In this document: one piece after another, positions 10,401-21,789 of the stretch
Position numbering within the stretch: position 1 is the stretch's first letter
Layout of the letters: every line of letters starts with the position of its first letter
NCBI GenBank assembly: GCA_037349105.1
Contig: JAYJMM010000109.1
Span: 310,001-374,000, forward strand
Source: Limnomonas spitsbergensis
Lineage: Eukaryota > Chlorophyta > Chlorophyceae > Chlamydomonadales
Length of the DNA: 64,000 nucleotides
Reading direction: 5' to 3'
The notes under the pieces: model-generated
Seen by the model: the letters and a program-made list of their open reading frames with translations, nothing else
Database searches by the model: none
Told to the model about the DNA's origin: nothing
Translations under genes and position numbers: made by a program

Positions 10401-13400
10401 GGGCCTGCCTGCCCGACGTCGCTGGCTACCGCAACGGCGTCATCATTATTGGGCTTGCCAGGTTGGAGCATGGGTGCAGTGGTTCGTGTTGGAACAGGGA
10501 CACTATTGTGTTGAAGTTTCTGTCACAGCATCAGCTCATGCAATCCGGAGTTGCCTTTTCTGGAAGCTCTAGTTCTTTAGTGCATCACAGGCTGTTGCCC
10601 TCTCCCACGCACGCCACAAATGTGTGAAATTTTGCTGTGACGCCTCAGTTGCATCTTTGTGTGACTGTGTGAGCGGGTTAGGGATTTTGCAAACGCATTG
10701 CCTAGTTTGTGAATGTTTTTTTGTTAATAACTTGGGTCCTGATATCTTACATGCATGGCATTGTTTTTGACTGTGTGCCCTGTGTGATGTCGCTCCCCAG
10801 GTGCATTGCCATGGTTCTCATTTGGAACAAGCTTGCGGGCGGTAACCCCGAGTTCTGCGCGCTGCTGGTCACCATCAACTCCATCCTGCAGATGATCCTG
10901 TTCTCACCGCTCATGTTCTTCTTTTTGTACGTTGTCTCGCAGCAGTACCACGGGGGCACACAGGTGTGTGTTGTGATGAGGGTGCATGGCTTGCTAAGCA
11001 TGGAGCATTGCATGGCATGCATATGCTGAGGAAGCAGGATGTCCTAAGGATGCATGGCGCACTTGGGAGCATTGTATGTGGGGGAGGGGGGGCATAGCTT
11101 GATAACAATGGTGGCATGGTGGCATGAGCTGAAGCATGGTTGTGTGTGGATAATGCCGTGGGAATATAGATATATGGTTTTCCTGAGTGGGTTGTGGAAA
11201 CAACCTGGGGAATTGCCACCTGACGTATAGAGCGACATGTGACGAAGTATTGTCCAGTTCCTGGTATTAAGCAAACGCCTCTCAACGTTGAACGTTTTAA
11301 ACCTGTGCAATCGTTGATTGTGTTGTGAGTATTCAATGGGATGCTTATGTTCTATCGTCTGATTGTGTGAGCAGTTGATAGCCAGTGTGAAGCAGGGTGT
11401 GAAGCTGGGTGTGAAGCAGGGTGTTCCTTAATCCTTGCCGGCCTTCTCTGGAGCAGGCATTGCATGGACTGGATGCCATGCACTCCTCACATTATGCCGC
11501 ATCACATTTCGTGCTGACTTTGTAATATTTCAACTTTTAAAGCAAGAAGGCTAAGGTCCGGAGCCGTGCCGCAGAACACCATGTGCATCCGCATGAACCG
11601 CAGCCCTTGAATATCTCCCCACTTTTTGACATGTGTGTGAATCGTGTCCTGAATTTTCCTTGGCTCCCAACCCTCCACCCTTGCAGCTATCCCTGGATTT
11701 CTGGACGGTGGTGCGCAGCGTGTTCATTTTCCTGGGAGCGCCGCTGGTTGCCGGAGTGGTGACTCGCTACGGCCTCATCTACGCCTTTGGGGAGAAGTGG
11801 TGCGTGCATGATAATGAAGCTTGTGAAGCTGCATCCATCAAGTCAAATGTTGCCGTCCTCTTCATTTTGACTGCTGGTACTCTGTAGTTGTATTTGTACC
11901 CTCCCTAGCCCCTCACCCCTCCACCTCATGCTTATATCCCAGGTACAATGACAAGTTCATGCCTTGGTTTGGCCCGGTGGCGCTCCTGTCGCTCATCTAC
12001 ACCATCATCGTGCTTTTCTCTCTGCAAGGCCACCAGGCGAGTGTCAGGAATGTGCACTAAGGGTCTCGTGGAGCACAAGGGCACTGCATGAACAGTCAAG
12101 GGCAATGCATGGACGTTCATGTGCCCATGTGTAATGCATGTGGTTGGACAGTGATGGGAATGCATGGAGGGTCATGGGATATGCTTGGGGAATGCATGCT
12201 AGTCTGTCCATTTTTCAAGTCTCAAGGCATGCTGTCTATGGAGGTGACCTGCATAATGCTTGGAGATTATGGTGGTGCGTGAAGCAGTACTAACAGCCAT
12301 GGGAAGCAGGTCTCCTACCGCCAAGTAAGTGTAGAGCACATGCAATCATGCACCAAGCTTTGCTCTGAACTCACAACTAGGACACTCCTGATTTCCTGGA
12401 GTGAAATAGGGTATAGTGTCAAGGGTTTGGACAGTGACTGTAAACCCTGTAATGTTTTTATGGGATTACCTCTTAATTTCTGTCATCGGGCCCTGTCCTG
12501 CTGCCTGGTGAGTAAGGTACAGCCTCCTGAACCCATGATCGCATAGCAGAGGACTGCCCCTGTTGAAATATGTCTGAAGTTCACGTTATGAATACTTATG
12601 TATGAACTTAAAAGACTCAGATTTGAGTTTCATCACTGACTGCAGGTCATTGAGAAGATTGGTGATGTGTTCCGTATTGCCGTCCCACTGGTGATCTACT
12701 TCTCAGCGATGTGGATTGCGACGTTTGTCTTGTTCTGGAAGCTAGGGTGAGCTGGGTAGCTTAGGGAGCAACCATTGTGAGGAGCAGGAGGACTAGGAGT
12801 GATAAGGGGGGCACATGAGTGACAATTGGGAGTCAGTGTCGTGGTTGCTGGGATTGATTCAAGTGACAAACAGTAGTAAGGACTTGTCGGCAGGCAGATA
12901 CAAGGAAGGTGACAAGCAGGGGCTGGGAGAAAGGGATACTTCTCACAGGTTAACAGATTATTTCATGTGCAAGGCACATGAATGGTTTTGTGGTCCCTGA
13001 TCATTGAGCATACTGGTACCCTATTCATGTCCTGCTCTGGTCCTGTTCCTCATCCTCTCAGGTATGGCTATGCTATCACCGTCACGCAAGCCTTCACTGG
13101 CTCCTCCAACAACTTCGAGCTTGCAATTGCCATTGCTGCCGGGACCTTTGGCGCAAAATCCCCTGAGGCGCTGGCCGCAACGATCGGGCCGCTGATCGAG
13201 GTCCCGGTGCTGCTGGCCCTGGTGTATGTGGCCCGCTGGCTCAAGCCCAGAATTGACTGGGAGAAAGCGGCAGTGAACGCGGCGGCGCGCAAGGGCCTGC
13301 CAACAGAGTTCTGTCAAATCGCGCTGTCGGCGATGGCGCCCGCTGAAGCTGAAGCAGAGGCTGTGCAGAGCAGCAACGCCGCCTCCAAGCTAATAACATA

Positions 13401-13401
13401 A
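7452..13401 (+). CDS. ACR3: Arsenite efflux permease ACR3, with Cys-containing N-terminal extension
   Basis: Exports arsenite across a membrane. Ten exons with consistent phases: 7452-7628, 7857-7953, 8870-8982, 9518-9601, 10286-10461, 10801-10963, 11687-11799, 11943-12036, 12646-12746 and 13062-13401, giving 485 residues. The permease core starts near Met93 ([19 protein letters not shown]). It includes the conserved cysteine in [12 protein letters not shown] (Cys217) and the conserved glutamate in [10 protein letters not shown] (Glu392), both key for arsenite transport. Transmembrane segments follow throughout. The first 91 residues, from two upstream exons, are unusual, with five cysteines (VECKG, LRCRV, VSCLV, SSCC). 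They are joined by phase logic only, so the core may instead start at 8785 or 8872. Intron 8 (12037-12645) uses a GC donor (CAG|GCGAGT). Confidence 0.88.
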
Positions 13402-15089
13402 TTCATGGCGAGGCAGCTTTGGAGGGTGTGCCTGGTTGCGGAGGGGGGGGTCTGATGATGCATCTGCTAAGTTTGTGTGTGTGCACATGAAAAGTTTATG
13501 CACCAGGTGGGGTGACAGATTGCGAATCATCCCATGCCCATGTTCTAGATTGTCATCCTCTCAAGCTGAGTTAACAAAATAATGGAGGTCTCAGACATGT
13601 TTGCCTCGTCGTTATCCAGTCATAAGCTATGATGCCTATCACCGGTGTGCATTGTCACCGGGATACAAGGCCAACGTAAAGTAAGCAACGTATTTTAGCA
13701 ATTAGGGCAAAAATATACAAAGGCAAATCGAGTCTCTTCTACTTCACCTCATGCGATTATAGCTGGGTATTGAATGAAATCACAGTCGAGAGGCATTGAA
13801 TAGATGTCACTGAGGTGACCCCAAACAGTGCCACATTCAGTGTGGCAGGTCAAAGTCACGGGTACCCCCAGTAACTTCACACCGGCAGCGGCAGAGTCCC
13901 CCGAGCCAGCTTTCATTGGGCTAAGGATGACGGTGTTGAACAGCGTGCAGAAGTGGGGTGCCAGGCTAATCGAGTAGAGCCTATTAAAGAAGCATTGACA
14001 CGACATGATCCGTGGGTACCTACATTGCAGTTTGCTGATGGAGCGATGATCCTCGTTGGCAGGACAATTGGGTTGAGAGGAGAATGATGTGTAGGTATTG
14101 GATGCCATGCAACATTGCTTGAATGTTGTATGTACCGGTAGGGATGATTCGTTGGGTTCTCCCAGACAAGCGGCATGGGCATGTCTGGTGAGTTCATGTT
14201 ACAGGGGATCAGACTTTGATGGATACAGTACATGTGCTCCCCTGCCTGTGCTGTGGTGACTTGTGGGCAATGTAGCACCAGCCAACGACATGGGATTTGC
14301 AGGAAGCGATGTTAACGGCCACGGCACCTTCTGCATCCACTCTCACATTTTTACCATCGTTCTGGACATCAGGGCTGGACATATATCTCAGCCTCCTTCC
14401 CCTGAACGAACAGACGTATATATTCTCTGGGACACATTAAGTCCTGACGGACGCGGACGTCGGCACATCGAAATAGCCGAAGTCTCACGGCCAGCCTGAC
14501 ACTTTGTAAAGTCAAAACAAAAGAGATTCTACATCTACAGCCTCTACATCGGTTCAGTTGACCAACGCGCTGATTCACAATGAGATGAAGACATTTGCTG
14601 ATGTTTCACACGGTATCACTCTCAGGACACAGTCGATGCGTCTAGCTGGGTTTTATAACCGTTTGTAATCTCTCAAAGGCACAGGCATGCCCTCGGGTTT
14701 CCCAGGCAGGCAATGCGCACAGTCACAAAATGGCCACGGGTTCAAGATTATGGATTCATATTCTAGAAATTCTGTCTGACGATCATGTCTTCACGTACTG
14801 CATATTCTAAATACGATATTGCTGGCCGTATGGCTGTTCGTTCTCATCATCGCCTTCTCCCAGCCAAGGCGCAGGACCTTTTATGAGCGAAGGCATCGCT
14901 CAGTAGAAATCCTGCGCACCGCATTCTGAGTTAGCTAGGCGCTGGTTAGACACATTCGCCTGTTCAGCTGGCTGCTCGGACGGATCGCACAGAAATAGCT
15001 ACCCAGACCACCCCGAAGATTCCCTCACGTTGGAGGCCCTGCCGTGAGGCAAATTCATCGGAACAAAACAAGCCGCAAGCGCAGCTCGG
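13402..15089. other. Intergenic region between ACR3 and the OPR gene
   Basis: No supported gene. Two overlapping minus-strand open frames (13749-14278) lack family character. A CTTTGTAAAG at about 14502 could be a distant TGTAA signal. The promoter and 5' UTR of the OPR gene should lie in the last few hundred bases. Confidence 0.4.
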
Positions 15090-18000
15090 ATGCAACGTGC
15101 GCCGATTCGCGATGGGGGTCTCGCCGCATCTACGTCCGGGAGGCCTCAGGCGGTGACTTACCAGCATGGCAAGCTCGATTTCACACCCGGATGGCTGAAG
15201 CAGAGGAGGGGCTCTGATGCTGTTGGCTGCATGGCTAGTTCATCAATGCAGTGCATGGGGGGACCCGCCATGGAGCGCTCACGCTCGCTTTGGCCATGCG
15301 CATGGCGCTCCAGAGCTGAACTTCCTGTGACAAGGTGGTGCTGCATGGGAAGGGACACGCATGGCAGCAACTGCAGTAGCAGCATCGGGTGTGCCAGTAG
15401 CAGCAGCAGCTTTTGGCAGTCCGGCAGCAATAGCAGCCGATTTCGACGGAGCAGTGGCAGGAGCAGGAGCAGCAGCAGCTCCCGCACCCCCGTCGTTGCT
15501 GCAGCAGAGCAGCAAAGGAGTGTTATCGGCAGTCGTGATAGACCTGCGATAGGCCAGGAGCCATCAGAGAAGGAGGCTGTGACCTCGGAGCTCGGAAGCA
15601 GCAGCCGTGACAGTCCCGTTGACCCGATCCCTCCCAAGCTGACCTCCCCTGCCTCTAGCCTCCCTAGCTCGGGTTCCCAGGCATCCATTGCATCCCAGCA
15701 GCAGCAGGCTGACGGCACAGAGATGTCTGAGGTGTCTGGTGCCGAGGCTGATCCGACCTGGCTGTGGCAGCTGGCAGAGCAGCCCATGGTTGACTACGCA
15801 TCAGGATGGGCGCGGAGTGCGGAGGACACCATACCCTGGCAGACTTGGCACTCAAACCCTAGGCAGGTTGGGGTGGGGGCAAGGGTTTAGGTCCGGGTTT
15901 AGCATACAGGGTGCAGATTTGGGATGCAAAAGGTAAGGTCAGGGTTTACAATGCAGGGTGCAGGTTGAAGGACTGGTTGTGTAGGGTCCTCCAAAAGCCT
16001 GCCCCTTGCGAAATAAGGTGCTTAAGGTACCGGGGGGCTGGCAGGGATCTTTGCTCTCTGCAGTATGTGACATTAAGGTTTAAGGTTTAAAGGTTGGCAA
16101 GCCCTTCAGCTATCCCCCCCCCCCCCGGACCTACACCTGCTCCACCTCAGGTATGCATGTATCTTCCTCTTCAGCTACCAATGACCCATATATGCATCCA
16201 CACACTCAACAGATGTTGCATCCCTTCACCCATGCACTCACGCACCCATGCACCCTTGCAACCATGCAACCATGCACCCACGCACCCATGCGCCCACGCA
16301 CCTATGCACCCATGCATCCATGCACCCATGCACCCACGCACCCATGCACCCACACACCCATGCACCCACTCATCAATTTGGGAGGACCTAAATCTGGCTT
16401 CTTACTCAGGACTAAGTATGGCATTTTTTCGCCTAGTCGTCTGCCTTCTGCTGTCCTTTCCTTAGCTAAACAACAAGGGCTGGAACGTCACCATACTGAT
16501 TTAGCGCCTTAGCGCGGGTTCAGTGGTGGAGTGGCCCGCCTCACACTTCGTGACGTCCAAGCGGAAGGCATCCCACTCGGAATCAGGCATCCCTGACGTC
16601 CCCTCACTGCCATATCCCCCCCCCCGCACACTTTAAGCCCTAAACCCTTAACCCTATACCAAACCCGTTCCACCACATCTCCCTCTGCAGGCACATCTCT
16701 GCCATGCTCCTCAAAACCACCAACCTTTGGCGTTTTGAGCGCGTGCTAGACCGCCACGCCAACTACCTTAACGCGCGGCACATCGCAATCGCGCTGACGC
16801 GGCTACCCAAGATCGTGGATGCCGTCAAACAGCAGATGCAGCAGCAGCAGCAGAGCGGGGTTCCTGGGGACGGTGCGGGCTGGTCGCGCTCGGCTTCCGC
16901 TCGCCGGCAGAGCGAGGCATCGGGCCTCAACGACATGAATGCGCGGGCCCTGCGTGTGCACGTGCTTTCCTTGGCTGACCGGTTATGCCAGGTCAGTACT
17001 CAGGACTTTCGTTTAGGACGTATGGGGAAAGTCCAGGGGGCAGGGCTGACTGCAGGTCACCAGTCTTGTAGATCTAGTCTGTGAGGGTCAGGGGTAGAGG
17101 TGACCCATCGAAATACTGCAATTTTAGAGTTTTAAGGGAGCTCGACCCTGATCCCGTGACCCAAGAGTAGCCCATCGATAATTGTGGTGCCCAGGCTGCC
17201 CCTGACAGCTCTCTCTTAGGAGAATGGCAACGCACAATCTGTGCAGTTTTGATACATGTAATTACTAGGGCACCTGACTACCGGTATGGATCTGAACCTG
17301 GTTATGGATCTGAGCCTGATTATAGATCCACACCTGGATATGGATTGCTGAACCTTCCGTTCCGGGCCCCCTGGCGCAGGGCTTCCTACGTCACCTCCCT
17401 GAATATGGTCCCCTAGACCTGTCAGGTGCCCTCAGGGCGCTGGGGTGCCTCGGCTACCAGCCAGGCGAACGGTGGCTGGAGCTGGTGCTGGCAGCCAGCC
17501 ACGAGCAGCTAGGGGCCTTCGACGGCTGCCAGCTGTCGTGTGCGTTGTGGGGCGTTGCGACCCTAAGGGCCGAGCCTGGGTCCGCCTGGATGCAGGCAGC
17601 CGCACACAAGGCCCTGACCGGTGCCGCGGGTGCCGGCGCGCCTTTCTTCACGGACCAAGGCCTGGCAGTGACACTATGGAGCATCGCCAGCATTGCCGGA
17701 CGCATGGCGGTGGATGCCGGTTCAGGATCAGGTCCCGCGTTGCCTGCCGCAAGGGGCGCTGCCACTGCCACTGCTGCTGGTGCTATGCGTGGCGGCAGCA
17801 TGGACGGCGGATGGCAGCAGGGCTCTGCTATGGATGCCTCACTGCTGCTACCACCCTCCTGGGTAGAGGCCTACCTAGAGGCCCTGCTGCCCCGCCTCTT
17901 AACGTTCGAACCACTTCATCTCTCCATGGTGATGTGCGCGCTGGTCAAGCTAGGGTACCGCCCGCCTGGCTCGCTGATGGAAGTGCTGCTGCCACTCTGC

Positions 18001-21000
18001 CTGGGAGGTGATGCAGTGGTTGGCGCAACAAGTGGGAATGGCGTCGCCAGCAGCAGGAATGGCAGCGGCACCGCCAGCAGCTATGGCCCAGGCTGGCTTG
18101 GCGGAGAAGGGATAGATAGCAGCGGCACTGGGACTTCTGCGGGTGCCTCTGTGGGAAGTAGCAGCGAGGGCAATGCAGGGGAGCTTGGCCCGCAGGGTAT
18201 GGCTAACGTGTTATGGGCGCTCGTGCGCCTCTCGTACCGCCCCCCCCGCGAGTGGCTGCAGCGGTGCCTGGTGGTTGCGGAGCAGCTGCTGCCCTACATG
18301 AGGGGGCAGGAGCTCGCCCTCACTGTTTGGGCGCTGGCGTCGCTGAAGGTGAGGGAGGCTTCTGGGGATATGAAAAGATAAGCTTTAAATATTGTTTGCA
18401 TTTTAATTCAAAGGGGTATTTGTACCGCACCAGTGTGTACTGCTAAATAAGGGCAGTACAGGTGATGGGCCTTAGACCCCTGGGGGAACGTTGACCTCAT
18501 GCTTGTGTCTTGTCGCAGGCTGAGCCCGGTACCTCTTGGCTGCTCTCCTTTGAGGCCGCCTCCAAGCCCCGCCTGCGGGACGACTTCAACCCTCAGGCGC
18601 TAGCCATCACGACGTGGGCGCTTGCCAGGCTCGGACACCGGCCGGATGTCGGCTGGATGGCATCGGTAGCCCAGGTGAATACTGGGAGGGGTTGTGGCTC
18701 CATGGCACAGGTGAAAATACCGTGTATTGTGACGAGGAAGAATACGGTAGGTAACAAAACCACTTCAAAAGTTATAACCTAGGGAAAAGGCATCCTTGGT
18801 GGCAGGCCGGATGCTGTGAGGATGCTCCCCTTAGCTAGTTCCTCTTTCCCTGCAACCCTGCACTAGTCAGCGGCTGTGTTTCAACTCCTCCACACCTGCT
18901 TGTGCCCTCCACACCTGCTTGTGTCCTCCACACCTGCTTGTGTCCTCCACACTTGCTTGTGTCCCCCACACTTGCTTGTGCCCTCCACACCTGCTTGAGT
19001 CCTCCACACCTGCTTGTGTCCTCCACACCTGCTTGTGCCCTCTACACCTGCTTGTGCCCTCCACACCTGCTTGTGTCCTCCACACCTGCTTTTGCCCTCT
19101 ACACCTGCTTGTGCCCTCCACACCTGCTTGTGCCCTCTACACCTGCTTGTGCCCTCCACACCTGCTTTTGCCCTCTACACCTGCTTGTGCCCTCCACACC
19201 TGCTTGTGCCCTCCACACCTGCTTGTGCCCTCTACACCTGCTTGTGCCCTCTACACCTGCTTGTGCCCTCCACACCTGCTTGTGCCCTCCACGCCTGCTT
19301 ATGCCCTCCCTCAGGCAAGTCAGGAAAAGCTGCCTCATTTCAAACCCAAGGCCCAAGCCATCCTGGCCTGGTCCATGGCTTCCTTGAAGTACAGCCCGAG
19401 CCCTGCCTGGCTAAAGAGCTTTGTGGCCCGGTCTGTTGAGAACCTGCCGAGAAGCTGCCCGCGGTCTCTGGCCTGCCTGGCCGTTGCCCTGGTGAAGCAT
19501 GGGCATGCCCCGGGGCCTGCTTGGATGGACACCCTGCTGGCGGTCTCAGCCAGGGTCTTGAAGCGGCAGCGGGCGGCGGCGGCTGATGTACAGGGCAGGG
19601 CGCTGCGTGCGGCGCGGGGTCAGTGGGAGGACGGTCTGAGGAAGAGCCCTTTGGAATCTTCTGACGGGGATTCAGAGCTGGCTGAGGAGGCAGGTACCTC
19701 CGCTGCCGCAACCGCAAGAGCGGTCGCACGGGGTCGTACAGCAGCAATTTCTGCTGCGTGCCAATCTGCTGCGCTGCCTGCTGCAGAGGCTGCCTCAGCC
19801 GCTGGTTTCAGCGCGCAGGAGCTCGCCAACCTGATCTGGGCGGTTGCGAGGCTCGCATCGTCGGACGGGGCAGCCATGGCCGGCGCAAGACGTGGTCAAG
19901 AGGGGCAATCACGCCGTGCGCTGTCGGCGTGGCTGGCATCTGCCGAGTCGGTTGCTTTGACCCTCATGCCCCTTACTGTGCCTCAGAATGTGTCCAACCT
20001 CGCGCTGGCGACCGTGTGGACCATGAACGTGCAGGTGAATAGAGGAGAGGGGGCCAGCCTGGTCTGGCCGGGCCCAGCTGAGGGCTTAAAGCTGAGGGCA
20101 GAGGGTTCTGGTTTTAGGGGGAACTGGTTATGTACTGATGTGCCTACATTACTTGGTGGCAATAATCCTGATCCAACTTCTGAACCCATGTCATGATCCT
20201 GACCCTCGACTCTGGACACCCTGTGGGGCCTGCCCAGCCCTCAACCTTCACTCATCATTTCCACCCGTCACCTGTCAGTCCTCACCCCTCACTGTTGACT
20301 ATCTTTCCTCTCTCTCCACCCGTCACCTCTGCCTGCAGGCGCCTAAAGAGGAGTTGATTCGTGGAGCCGTCCTCCGCTTGGTGTCGCTGCTCAAGTCAAA
20401 GGTGTGAATAGTGTGTGAGGGCGGAAGGAGCGCAACCCTGGATGGCAACCGGTGCATCCCTGTATGAACCTGGTATGAACCTTTATAAACCTGTACCTAG
20501 ATGTGTGCTGCGGTCAGGAGTTGCTCAGTGTACCTAGGGTCTAGGGTTTCTTTTGTGCACATTAAACCCTGTTTCGGTGCGGCATATTAGCATATGGTCC
20601 CCATGGCTTGTCCCCTTTTGTGGCACCTCCACTGACTCTGTCCGCTTGCTATTCCCTGTTCAGGCACACCCTGTTGGTTCTCAGGACCTGGCCAATACCC
20701 TGTGGGCTTTGTGTAAGCTCGGCTTTCAGCCGGACCCCGAGACTGTGGCTTACCTGGTGGAAGCTGCTGAGAAGCTGCTACCTAGCTGCCGACAGGAGGA
20801 GGTTGCACAGCTGGCTTTGGCCGTCTCGCGAATGATGCGGGCCGAGGCCGGCGCAGGCAACGGCGAGAATAGCGCATCCAAGGCGGGCGGTGGGCTGGGC
20901 GGGCAGAGCTGGTGGCTGCAGCTGGTGAGGGTTTCGGAGCCCTTGCTGCCCAGCATGACGTACAAGAGCTTGGCGGTACTTCTCTGCAGCGTGGCGGCGG

Positions 21001-21371
21001 CTGGGTACCGGCCTTCCAAGGTATGGGTCGCCAGCGCCGCAGATGCCGCCGCCCGCGCATCGAGCTCCCGGCAGGCCCGAAGGTTACCGTCTCGCCACCG
21101 CTCGCTGATGGCCGAGCGGCTACTGGTGGCGTTGCAGGAGCTGAGACATGTGGCGGGTGGCGAAGAGGGGAGCAAAGCTTGGCAGGCGCAGCTGCAGGTG
21201 TACAACGCTTCGGCGCCACCGTCGTCCATGGAGCCGTTATCGCCTCTGCTGCTGCGGGAGCTTGAGGGGGCGGCCAGGAGTGGGTTGGCCATGTCCTCGC
21301 CGGTGCTGCAAAACCTCACTGCTGCGTTGTGGGGCCTCATTTGCTACATTGAGTGGAAGGGAGGGCTCTGA
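15090..21371 (+). CDS. Octotricopeptide-repeat (OPR) type protein, likely organelle RNA factor
   Basis: OPR proteins bind chloroplast or mitochondrial RNAs and control their stability or translation. Eight exons, phases consistent: 15090-15866, 16110-16150, 16691-16991, 17380-18348, 18519-18674, 19315-20034, 20339-20401 and 20664-21371, about 1244 residues. The N-terminal 220 residues are Ser/Gln/Arg-rich and could include a transit peptide. The block from HISAMLLKTTNLWRFERVL is the usual lead-in of algal OPR proteins. Degenerate 38-residue helical repeats follow, with signatures such as MANVLWALVRLSYRPPREWL, AITTWALARLGHRPDVGWM and LANTLWALCKLGFQPDPETV. No C-terminal RAP domain is seen. Exon 2 is only 41 bp and includes a C13 run, so its length and phase may be polymorphic. 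Introns 2 and 5 carry tandem repeats. The gene converges on the channel gene. Confidence 0.82.
16195..16375. repeat. CACCCATGCA-type tandem repeat in OPR intron 2
   Basis: Degenerate 8-12-bp units (CACCCATGC, CACCCACGC) fill about 180 bp of the intron between the 41-bp exon and exon 3. The array begins about 45 bp after the GTATGC donor. Confidence 0.75.
18886..19310. repeat. 19-bp minisatellite in OPR intron 5, about 22 copies
   Basis: The unit is CTCCACACCTGCTTGTGCC with small variants. It fills most of the intron between exons 5 and 6 and runs right into the 3' splice site (CCCTCCCTCAG at 19304-19314). The repeat is pyrimidine-rich, so it extends the polypyrimidine tract. Because 19 is not a multiple of three and no unit has a stop, all frames are open; one frame reads straight into exon 6, but this is a repeat artefact. 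Confidence 0.9.
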
Positions 21372-21784
21372 AACCGAGTACACAATCATGGTGTCCTTAA
21401 GTGCGTAAGCAGGACTGGAGGTGCATGCTGATGGGGCTTTAGTGGCAGGTCAAAGGAATAATCGGAAAAAGCCTCATGTGGGGCGTTGGAGTTCAGGGAG
21501 TGGCACAGCTTGGGCCACAGCCAATGTGGCGGTAGAGCTGCAGTGCCGCACAGGGCTGAGAGCGTTGTAGGCGCTGGAGAGAGGCCGCTACGAGAGGCCG
21601 CACACTGTCATAGGGCACCAGCTACCAGCAGGAGCATGGGGCTTGTGCCGATGCAAGCTGCAGTAGCATCTCCGACTAGGATATGCGCATCACTGCTGCG
21701 AGGAGGGGGTGCGTGATATGTACTGCAGGACATCATGATCAGCGCAGCCTTTGAATTTCTTTTACTGATCCTCCCGCCAGCTCT

Positions 21785-21789
21785 TGTAA
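21785..21789 (+). terminator. Possible poly(A) signal of the OPR gene (TGTAA)
   Basis: TGTAA lies 414 bp beyond the OPR stop codon. The first obvious volvocine-type signal in the 3' flank is here. The distance is acceptable for this group, but the motif is short. Confidence 0.35.

Noticed and set aside
15158..15787. Minus-strand 209-codon open frame
   Set aside because: It is the antisense of the low-complexity first exon of the OPR gene.
18919..20196. 425-codon frame running from the 19-bp repeat into OPR exon 6
   Set aside because: The repeat is stop-free in all frames. The acceptor at 19313-19314 and in-phase upstream exons make an intron the simpler reading.
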